From positions 1,364,001 to 1,428,000 of the forward strand of contig JABUKB010000001.1 of the NCBI GenBank assembly GCA_014595895.1: DNA of 64,000 bases, given 5' to 3'. The notes below the pieces were generated by a model that was not told the origin of the DNA, did not search any database, and worked only from the letters and a program-made list of their open reading frames with translations. A program made the translations under genes and the position numbers. The first letter of the stretch is position 1. Each line of letters starts with the position of its first letter. Of this stretch, positions 27,032 through 37,493 are shown piece after piece. The DNA is from Lysinibacillus odysseyi. GTDB lineage: Bacteria > Bacillota > Bacilli > Bacillales_A > Planococcaceae.

Positions 27032-29178
27032 TAGTTCGCCACTTCCTCGTAGCCTAACTGCTTATAGATTTCTTCAATGATTTTTTGTGCTGCTATTGGT
27101 ATTACTGTACCAGGACCGAAAATTGCTTTTGCACCAGCTTCGTATAAGAATTCGTAATCTTGTGCCGGAATAACTCCGCCACAAATCACAATAATATCGT
27201 CACGGCCTAGTTTCGCAAGTTCTGCGATTAATTCTGGTACCAATGTTTTGTGGCCTGCCGCTAGTGAAGATACACCGACAACGTGCACGTCATTTTCTAC
27301 AGCCATTTGTGCTGTTTCTGCTGGCGTCATGAATAACGGAGAAATATCTACATCAAAACCAAGGTCTGCATAAGCTGTTGCAACAACTTTCGCACCGCGG
27401 TCATGTCCGTCTTGACCCATTTTCGCTACTAAAATACGCGGACGGCGACCTTCATTTTCTAAGAACTCTTCTGTCATTTGCTTGCATTCTTGAATCATTT
27501 CGTCCTCCGCAAAGTTTGAAGAATATACGCCAGAAATCGAACGAATCACTGCTTTATGACGGCCCGAAACAGCCTCAATCGCGTCTGAAATTTCACCAAG
27601 AGAAGCACGAGCACGAGCTGCATCAACAGCTACTGCTAATAAGTTTTCAGAGCCGTCCTCAGCCGCTTTTGTCAGTCTTGCTAAATGCTTTTGCACTTCT
27701 GCTTCATCGCGACTTGCTTTCATTTGTTCTAAACGCTTAATTTGTGATTCACGTACAACGGCATTGTCGATATCTAAAATGTCGATTGGGTCCTCTTCCG
27801 CTAGACGGTATTTGTTTACCCCAACAATAATTTCAGATTTCGAGTCGATTTTCGCTTGTCGTTTTGCTGCTGATTCTTCGACTTTCATCTTTGGTAAGCC
27901 CGTTTCGATCGCTTTTGCCATACCGCCAAGCTCTTCGATTTCCTCGATCAGAGCCCATGCTTTTTCTTGCAGTTCTTCTGTCAGCTTTTCTACATAGTAA
28001 GAACCGCCCCATGGATCGATTACTTTCGTCATACCAGTTTCTTCTTGTAAGAATAATTGTGTATTACGTGCAATACGCGCAGAGAAATCTGTCGGTAAGG
28101 CAATGGCTTCATCTAGTGCATTCGTATGAAGAGATTGTGTATGTCCCATTGCTGCGGCGTTCGCTTCAATTAATGTACGCGTCACGTTATTGAATGGATC
28201 TTGCTCTGTTAAAGACCAGCCCGACGTTTGTGAGTGTGTACGCAATGCCAGAGATTTCGAGTTTTTCGGATCGAATGTAGACATCATCTGTGCCCAAATA
28301 CGACGACCTGCGCGCATTTTTGCCACTTCCATGTAGTAGTTCATACCGATTGCCCAGAAGAAAGATAAACGCGGCGCAAACTTATCGATATCAATCCCTG
28401 CCTGTAAACCTGTACGTACATATTCCAAACCATCTGCTAATGTATAGGCTAATTCGATATCATTTGTTGCCCCAGCTTCTTGGATATGGTAACCAGAAAT
28501 TGAAATCGAGTTGAATTTCGGCATATATTTTGATGTATATTCGAAAATATCCGCGATAATTTTCATTGACATTGCTGGTGGGTAAATATACGTGTTACGT
28601 ACCATGTATTCTTTTAAAATGTCATTTTGGATTGTTCCGGCTAATTTATCCGGTGATACCCCTTGCTCTTCTGCTGCGATAATATAGAATGCTAATACTG
28701 GCAATACAGCCCCGTTCATCGTCATCGATACAGACATTTGATCTAACGGAATACCATCAAATAAAATTTTTGCATCTTCTACAGAGTCGATCGCTACCCC
28801 TGCTTTACCGACATCTCCTGTTACACGGGGATGATCTGAGTCATAGCCGCGGTGCGTTGCTAAGTCGAATGCTACCGATAAACCTTTTTGACCCATCGCT
28901 AAGTTACGACGGTAGAAAGCATTTGACTCTTCTGCTGTTGAGAAACCTGCATATTGACGTACTGTCCACGGACGAGCAACGTACATCGTCGGGTATGGTC
29001 CACGTGTATTTGGCGCAATCCCTGCTACGTCTTTCGTATGTTTCGTGTCTTGAATATCTGCTTCATTATAAACTGATTTTACTTCGATGCCTTCGTTTGT
29101 CAGGAACGTGCTGTTTGCTTCTGCTTGCTCTGCTTTTAGCACGTCTTCAATGACAACTGATTTAAAGTTTGCGCTCAT
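27031..29178 (-). CDS. mutB: Methylmalonyl-CoA mutase large (alpha) subunit
   Basis: 715 aa. An N-terminal TIM barrel holds the substrate ([44 protein letters not shown]). The C-terminal domain (about 580-715) carries the base-off cobalamin motif [11 protein letters not shown] with the cobalt-ligating His, then [14 protein letters not shown]. It rearranges (R)-methylmalonyl-CoA to succinyl-CoA. It overlaps mutA by four bases and meaB by one base, so mutA-mutB-meaB form one operon. No cobalamin riboswitch was seen upstream. Confidence 0.96.
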   Translation of the reverse strand: MSANFKSVVIEDVLKAEQAEANSTFLTNEGIEVKSVYNEADIQDTKHTKDVAGIAPNTRGPYPTMYVARPWTVRQYAGFSTAEESNAFYRRNLAMGQKGLSVAFDLATHRGYDSDHPRVTGDVGKAGVAIDSVEDAKILFDGIPLDQMSVSMTMNGAVLPVLAFYIIAAEEQGVSPDKLAGTIQNDILKEYMVRNTYIYPPAMSMKIIADIFEYTSKYMPKFNSISISGYHIQEAGATNDIELAYTLADGLEYVRTGLQAGIDIDKFAPRLSFFWAIGMNYYMEVAKMRAGRRIWAQMMSTFDPKNSKSLALRTHSQTSGWSLTEQDPFNNVTRTLIEANAAAMGHTQSLHTNALDEAIALPTDFSARIARNTQLFLQEETGMTKVIDPWGGSYYVEKLTEELQEKAWALIEEIEELGGMAKAIETGLPKMKVEESAAKRQAKIDSKSEIIVGVNKYRLAEEDPIDILDIDNAVVRESQIKRLEQMKASRDEAEVQKHLARLTKAAEDGSENLLAVAVDAARARASLGEISDAIEAVSGRHKAVIRSISGVYSSNFAEDEMIQECKQMTEEFLENEGRRPRILVAKMGQDGHDRGAKVVATAYADLGFDVDISPLFMTPAETAQMAVENDVHVVGVSSLAAGHKTLVPELIAELAKLGRDDIIVICGGVIPAQDYEFLYEAGAKAIFGPGTVIPIAAQKIIEEIYKQLGYEEVAN

Positions 29179-30863
29179 CGTTGTACCTCCTTGATGCTAG
29201 CAGTGACTGTATTTAATTTCTCAATGATGTTTTGACCCGCGAAAATAAAGCCATGTAAGCCATTCGCTGTCCACTCTGCTTGTTCATCTTTGTACTTACC
29301 TGCCGCGTCTAATACAATGTTTGTCGGCTTATCTGCAAGTAAAGCCGGAATTAACTCTTTTGTATCGTCATCTGTTGCTGCAACGCATACATAGTCATAG
29401 TCAGCTGTTGCTAACCAAGCTTTTGCTGTTTCTACACTTGCAAGTGCACCTGACTGCTCCGGTACAATGCCTGCTGTATTAAAGAATCCTGCAACGAAAT
29501 CAGCACGCGGTTTAAAGTTTTTCAGTTCTCCATATGTTAAAATAGCCACTTTGACATTGGCCTCAGCGAAATTACGACGTAATTTTTCAAATGGTGCTGC
29601 TAAACGTTTTACTGATACAAACTGAGGGTTTTCCTCTGTTGGCAATTCATCGACTGGGTTAGCATAAATATTTGTACCGATTAATGAATGCTTACGTGTT
29701 TCTACTTGCTTGATACGCTCTGCATATACCGCCTCGATTTCTTCATCTAGCGCTGTATAGGCATCAATTCCACCCGTTTCTTCAATCTCTATGAATTTCG
29801 CCCATGCTGCTTTTACATAATCCGCTGTTAGAGATTCGATAAAGTATGAGCCACCTGCCGGGTCTAATACATTCAATACATGTGATTCTTCTTTTGTTAA
29901 CAGTAAAACATTGCGTGCAATACGCGTTGATGTCGCTGTTGTTTTTGATAAACAATCATGTGCATGCACTGTGAAGACATCTGCTCCTCCAATTGCTCCC
30001 GCAAACGCCGCATTACCTGCACGCAATAAGTTCACGTAGACATCTACTTTTGAGAAACTGCGGACAGACGTTTCCGCAACGATTGGTACAGCAATCGCTT
30101 CTGCGCCAAAACCTGCTGCAAATGCTTTCCATAGCACTTTAAAAGCACGTAATTTCGCGATTTCCGCAAAGAACTGCGTATCAATCGCAAAGTTTACAAA
30201 AAACTTCCCAGCAAACGCTTCATAGGATGGCGCTTCTTTTGCTTGTTTCGAAGCAATCGCTAAGGCAATCGCTAATTCTTGTACCGCATTCGCTCCGGCA
30301 TTGTGGTATGCCACAGTATCTGCAGCATATGTACGTACTTTTGGATATTCCGTTAGCTTAATAGCTCCTTTTGAAACGATATAGCCTTCTACTTGCGCGC
30401 GTTTCGAAGCTTCAATTTCATTAAACACCGCTAGGATAGGATCATTGGCATTTTCAACAATTAACTTAAATGAATATTCAGTCAAATAATCAGATAATTT
30501 AGCAATTGTCGCCACATCTAATGTGAATGGAATATGTGCAATTGTAATAACTTCATTGCCACGCGCTAAGCTCTCTTCTAAATTAGCGATAAACTCTTCT
30601 GCTGTATCACCGACAATTTGTTGGGCTACTTCTAGACCTGATGTGGAAGACAGTGTACGCACTGTCGCGACTTGTTTTTCTAATTGCTCTCCCAGTTTTT
30701 CTACGAGCATTTCTTGTGTGTATAAAGGTTCTAATGTAATTCCTTCAATTGTTTTCGTGAACAAAGACTCAAAAGGTTTCCCTTTTAAAGCTGCAGTAGC
30801 TTGCTCTTTCCATTGTTCATAACTAGCTGCTGGAAATTCAATATCTTTCATGTTAATTGACAT
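29175..30863 (-). CDS. mutA: Methylmalonyl-CoA mutase small (beta) subunit
   Basis: 562 aa, related to MutB but lacking the DxHxxG cobalamin-binding motif in the degenerate C-terminal domain, as expected for the non-catalytic partner of the heterodimer. The barrel shows [27 protein letters not shown]. It is the first gene of the operon. The start is less certain: the polypurine GGGGGG lies about 20 bases upstream of the ATG, so a weak or leader-dependent initiation is possible. Confidence 0.93.
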   Translation of the reverse strand: MSINMKDIEFPAASYEQWKEQATAALKGKPFESLFTKTIEGITLEPLYTQEMLVEKLGEQLEKQVATVRTLSSTSGLEVAQQIVGDTAEEFIANLEESLARGNEVITIAHIPFTLDVATIAKLSDYLTEYSFKLIVENANDPILAVFNEIEASKRAQVEGYIVSKGAIKLTEYPKVRTYAADTVAYHNAGANAVQELAIALAIASKQAKEAPSYEAFAGKFFVNFAIDTQFFAEIAKLRAFKVLWKAFAAGFGAEAIAVPIVAETSVRSFSKVDVYVNLLRAGNAAFAGAIGGADVFTVHAHDCLSKTTATSTRIARNVLLLTKEESHVLNVLDPAGGSYFIESLTADYVKAAWAKFIEIEETGGIDAYTALDEEIEAVYAERIKQVETRKHSLIGTNIYANPVDELPTEENPQFVSVKRLAAPFEKLRRNFAEANVKVAILTYGELKNFKPRADFVAGFFNTAGIVPEQSGALASVETAKAWLATADYDYVCVAATDDDTKELIPALLADKPTNIVLDAAGKYKDEQAEWTANGLHGFIFAGQNIIEKLNTVTASIKEVQR

Positions 30864-30947
30864 GTGGTCGCTAACTAGCTTCCCCCCTTACTTTTTCTAA
30901 CTGTTATTTTACATGAGATTCCACGTACAAGAAAGCATAAAAAAATA

Positions 30948-30973
30948 CAGAAGCCTATATTCATAGGCTTCTG
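30948..30973 (-). terminator. Terminator of the bkd operon
   Basis: CAGAAGCCTA/TAGGCTTCTG stem with a six-base loop; on the minus strand TATTTTTTTATG follows. Confidence 0.88.
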
Positions 30974-30981
30974 AAGAGAGG

Positions 30982-32307
30982 TCAGTAGACTGACAACGTC
31001 TCATTATTAGAATTTTCGAGTATTTCTTTTACTCTATTTAGAAATTTGCCGCAAATCAGACCATCAAGTATTCTATGGTCTAAAGATAAACATAAATTCA
31101 CCATATCCCTTGCAGCGAACATGTTTCCTCCAAAAATTACCGGTTTTTTTACAATACTTTCCACCTGTAGTATAGCAGCTTGCGGATGGTTAATAATTCC
31201 TTTTGACTGAATTGACCCAAAAGAACCTGTATTGTTAATTGTAAACGTCCCGCCAGACATATGCTCTGTTCGCAGTTTTCCGGCTCTTGCTAAGTCAGAA
31301 AGCTCCTTCATCTCTCGCGCAATCCCTTTTATAGACTTTTCATCTGCGTGTTTTAGTACAGGGACAAATAATTTGTCTTCTGCCGCTACCGCAATCGATA
31401 AATTGATATCCTTTTTCTGGATGATTTTATCCCCTTGCCATGTGGAATTGATCATTGGAAATTCCTTTAAGGCTCTCGCTACAGCATTCACGAAAAACGG
31501 GAAATATGTGAGATTAAAGCCTTCTTTTTGTTTAAAATCTTCTTTTATCGAATCCCGGTACGCGACTAGATCCGTCACGTCCACCTCAATCATCATCCAA
31601 GCATGCGGAATATCGTGCATGCTCTTCACCATATTGTTTGCAATCGCACGGCGCACCGATGTGACAGGAATTTCGATATCCCCGGCTTGTGTCGGGGCAC
31701 TCATCTCAGGTTTCGCCTCAGGCTGACCAGCAGGCTCTTGCATAGAAGCAACCGGGGCTGGCGTTTGCTTCGGTGTTTCCGGTGCTGTTTGCTGTGTTGT
31801 TCCGCCCTGTGCAATCAGCTCCTGAATGTCCTTGCGGGTAATACGCCCTTCCATTCCTGTACCCGTAACAAGTGTTAAATCAATATCATGCTCAGCTGCT
31901 AATTTTAGCACAGCCGGCGAATAACGTGCCTTCGCTTTCGGCTCGCGTAATTCACGTGCAGGCGATGGCTCCTGCTTTTTGGAGACAGGCTTATGAACCC
32001 CGGCATTTAATATAGCATCTGATACATTGGATTGTTTTGGTGTTGGGGCTGGAGGCAGCTCGGTGTCACCGTCTACTTGAATCGAACATACTACAGCACC
32101 AACAGGCAATGTCTCGCCTTCTTTGGCCACTAATTCCTGAATAACCCCACTGAATGATGAAGGAATTTCTGCCTGCACTTTGTCAGTCGTCACTTCAGCT
32201 AGTGGATCGTATTTTTTTACGGTATCGCCTGGCTTTACCAACCAACGCTCAATTGTTCCTTCTGTTACGCTTTCTCCAAGCTGTGGCATCGTAATGTTTT
32301 GCGTCAT
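30982..32307 (-). CDS. bkdB: Branched-chain 2-oxo acid dehydrogenase E2 (lipoamide acyltransferase)
   Basis: 441 aa, three parts. Lipoyl domain at 1-78 with the lipoylated Lys in TTDKVQAE (near 43); E3/E1-binding domain near 125-165 (RYSPAVLKLAAEHDI...GRITRKDI); catalytic domain from about 210 with the LDHRILDG active-site block at the end. Pro/Ala/Gln-rich linkers join them. It moves branched acyl groups to CoA. It is the last gene of bcd-lpdV-bkdAA-bkdAB-bkdB, with AGGAGGG upstream. Confidence 0.96.
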   Translation of the reverse strand: MTQNITMPQLGESVTEGTIERWLVKPGDTVKKYDPLAEVTTDKVQAEIPSSFSGVIQELVAKEGETLPVGAVVCSIQVDGDTELPPAPTPKQSNVSDAILNAGVHKPVSKKQEPSPARELREPKAKARYSPAVLKLAAEHDIDLTLVTGTGMEGRITRKDIQELIAQGGTTQQTAPETPKQTPAPVASMQEPAGQPEAKPEMSAPTQAGDIEIPVTSVRRAIANNMVKSMHDIPHAWMMIEVDVTDLVAYRDSIKEDFKQKEGFNLTYFPFFVNAVARALKEFPMINSTWQGDKIIQKKDINLSIAVAAEDKLFVPVLKHADEKSIKGIAREMKELSDLARAGKLRTEHMSGGTFTINNTGSFGSIQSKGIINHPQAAILQVESIVKKPVIFGGNMFAARDMVNLCLSLDHRILDGLICGKFLNRVKEILENSNNETLSVY

Positions 32308-32319
32308 CTTCCGTCCCTC

Positions 32320-33303
32320 CTAAAATGCAGCTAATGCACGCATCGCACGCTCAATTTTTTCCGGATTAATCATAAAGAACTTTTCCATTGTTGGGGCATA
32401 AGGCATTGCCGGCACATCCGGTCCCGCTAGTCTTTGGATCGGTGCATCTAGTTCAAATAAGCAATGCTCAGCAATAATAGCCGCCACTTCACTCATAATG
32501 CTGCCTTCTTTATTATCTTCTGTGACAAGAAGCACTTTACCTGTTTTAGAAGCCGACTCGATAATCGCTTCCTGGTCTAGCGGGTAGACAGTCCGCAAAT
32601 CAAGCACCTGCACCTCGATTCCATCCGCTGCTAGACGATCTGCTGCCTGCATCGCATAATGCACAGCCAATCCATACGTAATGACTGTTATGTCGTCCCC
32701 TTTTCGCTTGACGGCTGCTTTGCCAATCGGTACGGTATAGTCTTCTGTCGGCACTTCCCCTTTAATAAGACGATAGGCACGTTTATGTTCGAAAAATAAA
32801 ATCGGATCATCTGAACGAATGGCTGATTTTAACAATCCTTTCGCATCGTACGGCGTAGAAGGAATGACAATTTTCAAGCCTGGTGTACCCGCGAACAATG
32901 CTTCAACGGACTGGGAGTGATATAACGCTCCGTGTATCCCTCCGCCAAACGGGGCACGTACGACTAATGGACACGTCCAGTCATTATTAGAGCGGTAACG
33001 GATTTTAGCTGCTTCCGATACAATCTGATTGACAGCTGGCATAATAAAATCAGCAAATTGCATTTCTGCAATCGGACGCATGCCATACATCGCAGCACCA
33101 ATCGCTACACCTGCAATCGCACTTTCAGCAAGCGGCGTATCTAGCACGCGGTACTCCCCAAACTGGTCGTACAGTCCTGTCGTTGCTTTAAACACCCCAC
33201 CTTTGCGACCCACGTCCTCACCTAGAATAAAGACATTCTCATCGCGTTCCATTTCTTCTCTCATCGCTTGGTTAATGGCATCAATATAGGAAATGACTGG
33301 CAT
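32320..33303 (-). CDS. bkdAB: Branched-chain 2-oxo acid dehydrogenase E1 beta
   Basis: 327 aa transketolase-like subunit. Conserved GEDVGRKGGVF, PLAESAIAGVAIGAA and EMQFADFIMPA blocks near the N terminus and the C-terminal VLDLRTVYPLD motif of transketolase C domains. With BkdAA it forms the thiamine-diphosphate heterotetramer that decarboxylates the 2-oxo acids of Val, Leu and Ile. The start overlaps the bkdAA stop, indicating coupling. Confidence 0.96.
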   Translation of the reverse strand: MPVISYIDAINQAMREEMERDENVFILGEDVGRKGGVFKATTGLYDQFGEYRVLDTPLAESAIAGVAIGAAMYGMRPIAEMQFADFIMPAVNQIVSEAAKIRYRSNNDWTCPLVVRAPFGGGIHGALYHSQSVEALFAGTPGLKIVIPSTPYDAKGLLKSAIRSDDPILFFEHKRAYRLIKGEVPTEDYTVPIGKAAVKRKGDDITVITYGLAVHYAMQAADRLAADGIEVQVLDLRTVYPLDQEAIIESASKTGKVLLVTEDNKEGSIMSEVAAIIAEHCLFELDAPIQRLAGPDVPAMPYAPTMEKFFMINPEKIERAMRALAAF

Positions 33304-34298
33304 TAGCTTTCCCCCTCCTCGGCATACACATATTTCAATGCGTGTTCTGGCGGCGCATATGCTGCATTTTCAGCATAATCTGTTGCATCATCGACGATAT
33401 CGGCAACCTTTTGGTCAAGCGCCTCTAAATCTTCTGCTGTCGCCACTTGCTGTTCGATTAAATAATTAGCAAACAGGATAATAGGATCATTGGCGCGCCC
33501 TTCTTCGATATCTTCCGCTGTCCGGTATTGACGGTGATCATCATCTGATGAGTGAGCAGTTAAGCGATAGGATACCGTTTCGATTAAGCTCGGTCCTTCC
33601 CCATTTCGTGCCCGTTCTGCCGCTTCTTTTACCACTTCATAGACAGTCAGCGGATTCGTTCCATCTACAGTTACACCTGGCATACCGTAACCGATGCCGC
33701 GATCCGATACTTTCGCGCAGCCTAGCTGCCTTTCTACCGGAACGGAAATAGCGTATTGATTGTTTTCTACCATAATAATGACTGGCAGTTTATGCACTCC
33801 TGCAAAGTTGGCCCCTTCATGGAAATCTCCCTGATTAGAAGAGCCTTCACCTAATGTTGTAAAAGTAATAAAATCCTTTTGCTGCATTTTCGCAGCCAGC
33901 GCTACTCCAACAGCATGCGGAACTTGTGTCGTTACCGGCGAAGAGCCTGTTAAAATACGATTTTTCTTTTGCCCGAAGTGCCCTGGCATCTGACGACCGC
34001 CCGAGTTAGGGTCCTCCGCTTTCGCAAAAGCCGATAACATTAAATCGCGTGCTGTCATTCCAAAATGCAAGACAACCCCCATATCGCGGTAATACGGAGC
34101 TATATAATCTTTTGTGCGGTCAAGGGCAAAAGCAGCGCCTACTTGAGCGGCTTCCTGCCCTTGACAAGAAATCACAAATGGAATTTTTCCAGCCCGGTTC
34201 AGCAGCCACATGCGTTCGTCTAAACGTCTCGCCAGCAGCATCGTTTCATACATATTCAATACATCTTCATTCGTTAAACCTAACTGTACGTGTTTCAT
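33303..34298 (-). CDS. bkdAA: Branched-chain 2-oxo acid dehydrogenase E1 alpha
   Basis: 331 aa. Thiamine diphosphate motif starts GEGSSNQGDFHEGANFAGV and ends with ENNQYAIS. The phosphorylation-loop-like YRLTAHSSDDD and QCQGQEAAQ regions are also seen. It is the decarboxylase subunit; products are isobutyryl-, isovaleryl- and 2-methylbutyryl-CoA, which in Bacillus also prime branched fatty acids. AGGAGG lies upstream of the ATG. Confidence 0.96.
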   Translation of the reverse strand: MKHVQLGLTNEDVLNMYETMLLARRLDERMWLLNRAGKIPFVISCQGQEAAQVGAAFALDRTKDYIAPYYRDMGVVLHFGMTARDLMLSAFAKAEDPNSGGRQMPGHFGQKKNRILTGSSPVTTQVPHAVGVALAAKMQQKDFITFTTLGEGSSNQGDFHEGANFAGVHKLPVIIMVENNQYAISVPVERQLGCAKVSDRGIGYGMPGVTVDGTNPLTVYEVVKEAAERARNGEGPSLIETVSYRLTAHSSDDDHRQYRTAEDIEEGRANDPIILFANYLIEQQVATAEDLEALDQKVADIVDDATDYAENAAYAPPEHALKYVYAEEGES

Positions 34299-34329
34299 TT
34301 AAACAACCTCCTTTTATGATTTCTATATG

Positions 34330-35742
34330 CTAAAAATGAATGGCTTTTCCTTCAATTGCTAGTGCCGCTTCTCCAATCACTTCACTAAGCGATGGATGGG
34401 GGTGTACCATTTCTCCTAATTCCCATGGGGTTGCATTTAAAAACAAACCTAATGCTGCTTCACTAATTAAATCAGTGGCATGCGGACCAATCATATGCAC
34501 CCCGATTACATCTTGAGTTTCTTCATCGGCTATTACTTTAACAAAGCCTTCTGTTTCCCCATAAACAATCGCCTTGCCGATTGCTTTAAATGGGAAGGTA
34601 ACTACCTGCACCTTATGGTCTCGATCCTTTGCCTGCTGCTCCGTTAAACCGACACTAGCTATTTCAGGGTAGCTATAAACGCAACGAGCGATATTATGAT
34701 AGTGCAGTGCCGTAAAGCTATTGCCTGCAATATGCTCCACTGCGCGAATCCCCTCATGTGAAGCTACATGTGCTAATTGCAGCCCGCCAATCACGTCGCC
34801 AATCGCATAAATATGACTTTCCTGTGTTTGGAAATTTTCATTGACGGCAATAAACCCATTCTCAAGTCGGATATCTGTATTTTCTAAACCGATATTTTCA
34901 ATATTCGCTACACGTCCAACAGATAACAGCATTTTTTCCGCTTGGAACGACTGTCCGTCTGTTAGTGTAAGCTCTACTCCATCTGCAACTTGTACAGCGG
35001 ATGGTTCAAATTTTGCATTCGTTACAATTTGAACCCCGCGTTTCTTTAATTGCTTGGTCATTTCAGCTGAAATGGTCTCATCCTCCGTTGGTAAAATACG
35101 TTCACCGTATTCAAGCACTGTCACATCTACACCAAAATCTTGCAACATCGATGCCCATTCGATACCAATGACACCACCCCCTACAATCAACATAGAAGAT
35201 GGTAGCGCTTCCATTTGTAGGGCTTCATCTGAGGTTAAGATCGTCTGCCCGTCAACCTGTATTCCCTCTAAAAGCCGAGGTCTGGAGCCTGTCGCAATGA
35301 CTACCTGGGCAGGAACAAGCATCTCATTTTCCGTCCCATCTGCCATTTCCACACTAATTGTGCCTGGCATAGGGGAGAAAATGGAAGGTCCCATTATTCT
35401 TCCTGTGCCGTAGTAGACATCAATAGCCCCCTTTTTCAGTAAATGCAGAACCCCTTTATGCAGCTGCTCGACAACCTGTACTTTGCGCTGCTGTACTTTT
35501 GAAAAATTTAATTTCATATCAGCGAGCTCTATTCCAAACTGCTCTGCTTTTTTAGCTTGAGTATATACCTCTGCGCTTCTAAGTAACGCTTTGCTCGGTA
35601 TACAGCCTTTATGCAAGCATGTGCCGCCGACCTTTTCTTTTTCGACAAGCGCCGTCTTTAGCCCTAATTGCGCTGCACGGATTGCCGCTACGTAGCCTCC
35701 CGTGCCGCCACCTAAAATGACTACATCATATTCTTTCGCCAT
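34330..35742 (-). CDS. lpdV: Dihydrolipoamide dehydrogenase of the Bkd complex (E3)
   Basis: 470 aa flavoprotein: FAD motif GGGTGGYVAAIRAAQ, redox pair in GGTCLHKGCIPSKALL, NAD motif GGGVIGIEWAS, C-terminal HPHPSLSEVIGEAA with the active-site His-Glu pair. It reoxidises the E2 lipoyl groups. I start at 35742 (MAKEYD) because AAAGGA is suitably spaced; the upstream GTG is too close. Position inside the bkd operon assigns it to this complex rather than to the lone enzyme gene at 14.4 kb. Confidence 0.94.
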   Translation of the reverse strand: MAKEYDVVILGGGTGGYVAAIRAAQLGLKTALVEKEKVGGTCLHKGCIPSKALLRSAEVYTQAKKAEQFGIELADMKLNFSKVQQRKVQVVEQLHKGVLHLLKKGAIDVYYGTGRIMGPSIFSPMPGTISVEMADGTENEMLVPAQVVIATGSRPRLLEGIQVDGQTILTSDEALQMEALPSSMLIVGGGVIGIEWASMLQDFGVDVTVLEYGERILPTEDETISAEMTKQLKKRGVQIVTNAKFEPSAVQVADGVELTLTDGQSFQAEKMLLSVGRVANIENIGLENTDIRLENGFIAVNENFQTQESHIYAIGDVIGGLQLAHVASHEGIRAVEHIAGNSFTALHYHNIARCVYSYPEIASVGLTEQQAKDRDHKVQVVTFPFKAIGKAIVYGETEGFVKVIADEETQDVIGVHMIGPHATDLISEAALGLFLNATPWELGEMVHPHPSLSEVIGEAALAIEGKAIHF

Positions 35743-35781
35743 GTAATACACCGTCCTTTATCAAGAGGGAATTTCCGATTT

Positions 35782-36876
35782 TTATCGTCCGTTTAATATA
35801 CTTTTTTCATTTTGCAAGAATTGGCTGCGTGATTTAGCAAGACGCTCAATACGCTGTTCCGCTAAATGGTTAGCCGCTAAATACGTTGGGCTGTTATGCT
35901 CCTTCGAAATGGCGAATATTTTTGTCAAGCTATCATAAATCGTTTCCACACGCTTCATCGCACGTTCGCGATTATAACCATACAATTCATCGGCTACGTT
36001 TATAACACCGCCTGCATTGATGACATAATCCGGCGCATATAAAATTCCCATATCATGCAGCACTTGGCCGTGACGAGATTCTTGTAGCTGATTATTAGCA
36101 GAACCAGCAATAATTTTCGCTTTCAATAATGGAATCGTTTGATCGTTAATAATTGCACCGAGCGCACATGGAGCAAAAATATCCACGTCCTGTTCATAAA
36201 TTGCGTCAGGTGCTACCACTTGTGCGCCAAAGCTTTCGACAGCACGGTCAATTGCTTTTTGATTGATATCCGTGACAATCAGCTCTGCCCCTTCTTTATG
36301 CAAGTACTCACATAACGTATAGGCCACATTCCCAAGTCCTTGGACTGCAATTTTCTTGCCTTCTAGGCTTTCCACTCCGTATACTTCTTTCGCTGCCGCT
36401 TTTATACCTAAATACACACCGTAAGCCGTCACCGGTGAAGGGTTGCCCGATGATCCAAATGCCGGCGAGATACCTGTCACATAATTTGTTTCTTCATGAA
36501 TGATATCCATATCCGTCACAGTTGTCCCTACATCCTCTGCCGTGATATAACGGCCATTCAATCCTTGAATAAAACGTCCCAATGCACGGAACATGTCTTC
36601 ATTTTTATCTTTGAATGGATCACCAATAATAACTGTCTTACCTCCGCCTAAATTTAAGCCCGCTGCTGCATTTTTGTAAGTCATGCCGCGTGCCAAGCGT
36701 AAGGCATCCTCAATCGCTTCCGCCTCAGAGCCGTAATTCCACATACGACAGCCGCCTAATGCAGGTCCCAATGTTGTATCATGAATAGCAATGATTGCTT
36801 TTAGACCCGAAGCCTTATCCTGGCAAATCACCAATTGCTCGTAATCGTATTTTTCCATGTAGTTAAAGATTTCCAT
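35782..36876 (-). CDS. bcd: Leucine dehydrogenase
   Basis: 364 aa Glu/Leu/Phe/Val dehydrogenase. Substrate-binding [12 protein letters not shown], catalytic Lys in [17 protein letters not shown] motif [13 protein letters not shown] near residue 180. It deaminates Leu, Val and Ile to the 2-oxo acids used by the Bkd complex. I start at 36876 (MEIFNY) after AGGGGG; an upstream frame lacks a site. In B. subtilis ptb and buk flank bcd; here bcd is followed directly by lpdV and neither is present. Confidence 0.95.
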   Translation of the reverse strand: MEIFNYMEKYDYEQLVICQDKASGLKAIIAIHDTTLGPALGGCRMWNYGSEAEAIEDALRLARGMTYKNAAAGLNLGGGKTVIIGDPFKDKNEDMFRALGRFIQGLNGRYITAEDVGTTVTDMDIIHEETNYVTGISPAFGSSGNPSPVTAYGVYLGIKAAAKEVYGVESLEGKKIAVQGLGNVAYTLCEYLHKEGAELIVTDINQKAIDRAVESFGAQVVAPDAIYEQDVDIFAPCALGAIINDQTIPLLKAKIIAGSANNQLQESRHGQVLHDMGILYAPDYVINAGGVINVADELYGYNRERAMKRVETIYDSLTKIFAISKEHNSPTYLAANHLAEQRIERLAKSRSQFLQNEKSILNGR

Positions 36877-36958
36877 TCTATTATCCCCCTTGACAGTGAA
36901 TTTCAAAAATTAGCTATTATTTTCAAATAATATCTACTTTAAGTATAAAAACACTTAA

Positions 36959-36983
36959 TTAACGATAATAAATATGTCGTTAA
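36959..36983. promoter_or_regulatory. Palindromic operator candidate upstream of bcd
   Basis: Perfect 7-bp arms TTAACGA and TCGTTAA are separated by 11 bases, in the AT-rich gap between bcd and yqzF. The size fits a dimeric regulator site. No sigma-54 type promoter and no bkdR gene are present here, so the bkd genes may use a different control from B. subtilis. Confidence 0.4.
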
Positions 36984-37100
36984 ATTTACAATACTTACTA
37001 TTTTGCCAGAACGCAAACAAAAAATCACAAATTACCTTAAGTTAGAATATTCATATATTTCTAACTTCTTAACCTCCCCATAATCGTCACTGAGCTATTC

Positions 37101-37128
37101 TTGACATTCATTGGGAGCATTGTAAAAT
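37101..37128 (+). promoter_or_regulatory. Sigma-A promoter of yqzF
   Basis: TTGACA and TAAAAT separated by 16 bases, 27 bases ahead of the start codon. Confidence 0.65.
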
Positions 37129-37154
37129 AAAAAGTAGATGAGGAGGTTTTCCGC

Positions 37155-37442
37155 ATGGCTCGCATGGCTGCATTTATCGTCCTATTGATACCCGGTCTTA
37201 TGGCAGCGGCCGGTATTAAATATATGCGCGATACTTTATTTGGCGTATTAAATAGTCCATTCCCATGGATCTGGTTACAGTTCGTTGTAGGTCTGGCTTT
37301 CTTTGGTTTTGGCTTTTATTTCTTTGCAGGTTTCCTATTGCACCGTGACCGCAAAAAAGGTAAGGTGGCGGAACGTTGGCAGAAAAAAACAGCACCTCAA
37401 CCGGAAACAAAAAAAGAGCCTTCCGAAGAAGGACTCTCTTAA
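37155..37442 (+). CDS. yqzF: DUF2627 membrane protein (YqzF-like)
   Basis: 95 aa. Two membrane segments (about residues 4-22 and 40-62) and a basic cytoplasmic tail. The start MARMAAFIVLLIPG and the WLQFVVGLAFFGFGFYF stretch are typical of the DUF2627/YqzF family found beside bkd genes in Bacillales. Function unknown. GAGGAGG precedes the ATG. Confidence 0.85.
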   Translation: MARMAAFIVLLIPGLMAAAGIKYMRDTLFGVLNSPFPWIWLQFVVGLAFFGFGFYFFAGFLLHRDRKKGKVAERWQKKTAPQPETKKEPSEEGLS

Positions 37443-37461
37443 TAGCATGACATAAAAAGTG

Positions 37462-37485
37462 GACAAGGTCAAAATTGGCTTTGTC
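37462..37485. terminator. Terminator between yqzF and the GDPD gene
   Basis: GACAAG/CTTTGTC stem with one bulged base, followed by TGCTTTTTTTATT on the + strand. Confidence 0.6.
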
Positions 37486-37493
37486 TGCTTTTT

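Noticed and set aside
36877-37154. Sigma-54 promoter for the bkd genes
   Set aside because: The nearest TGGCA on the minus strand lacks the TTGCA element at the right distance.
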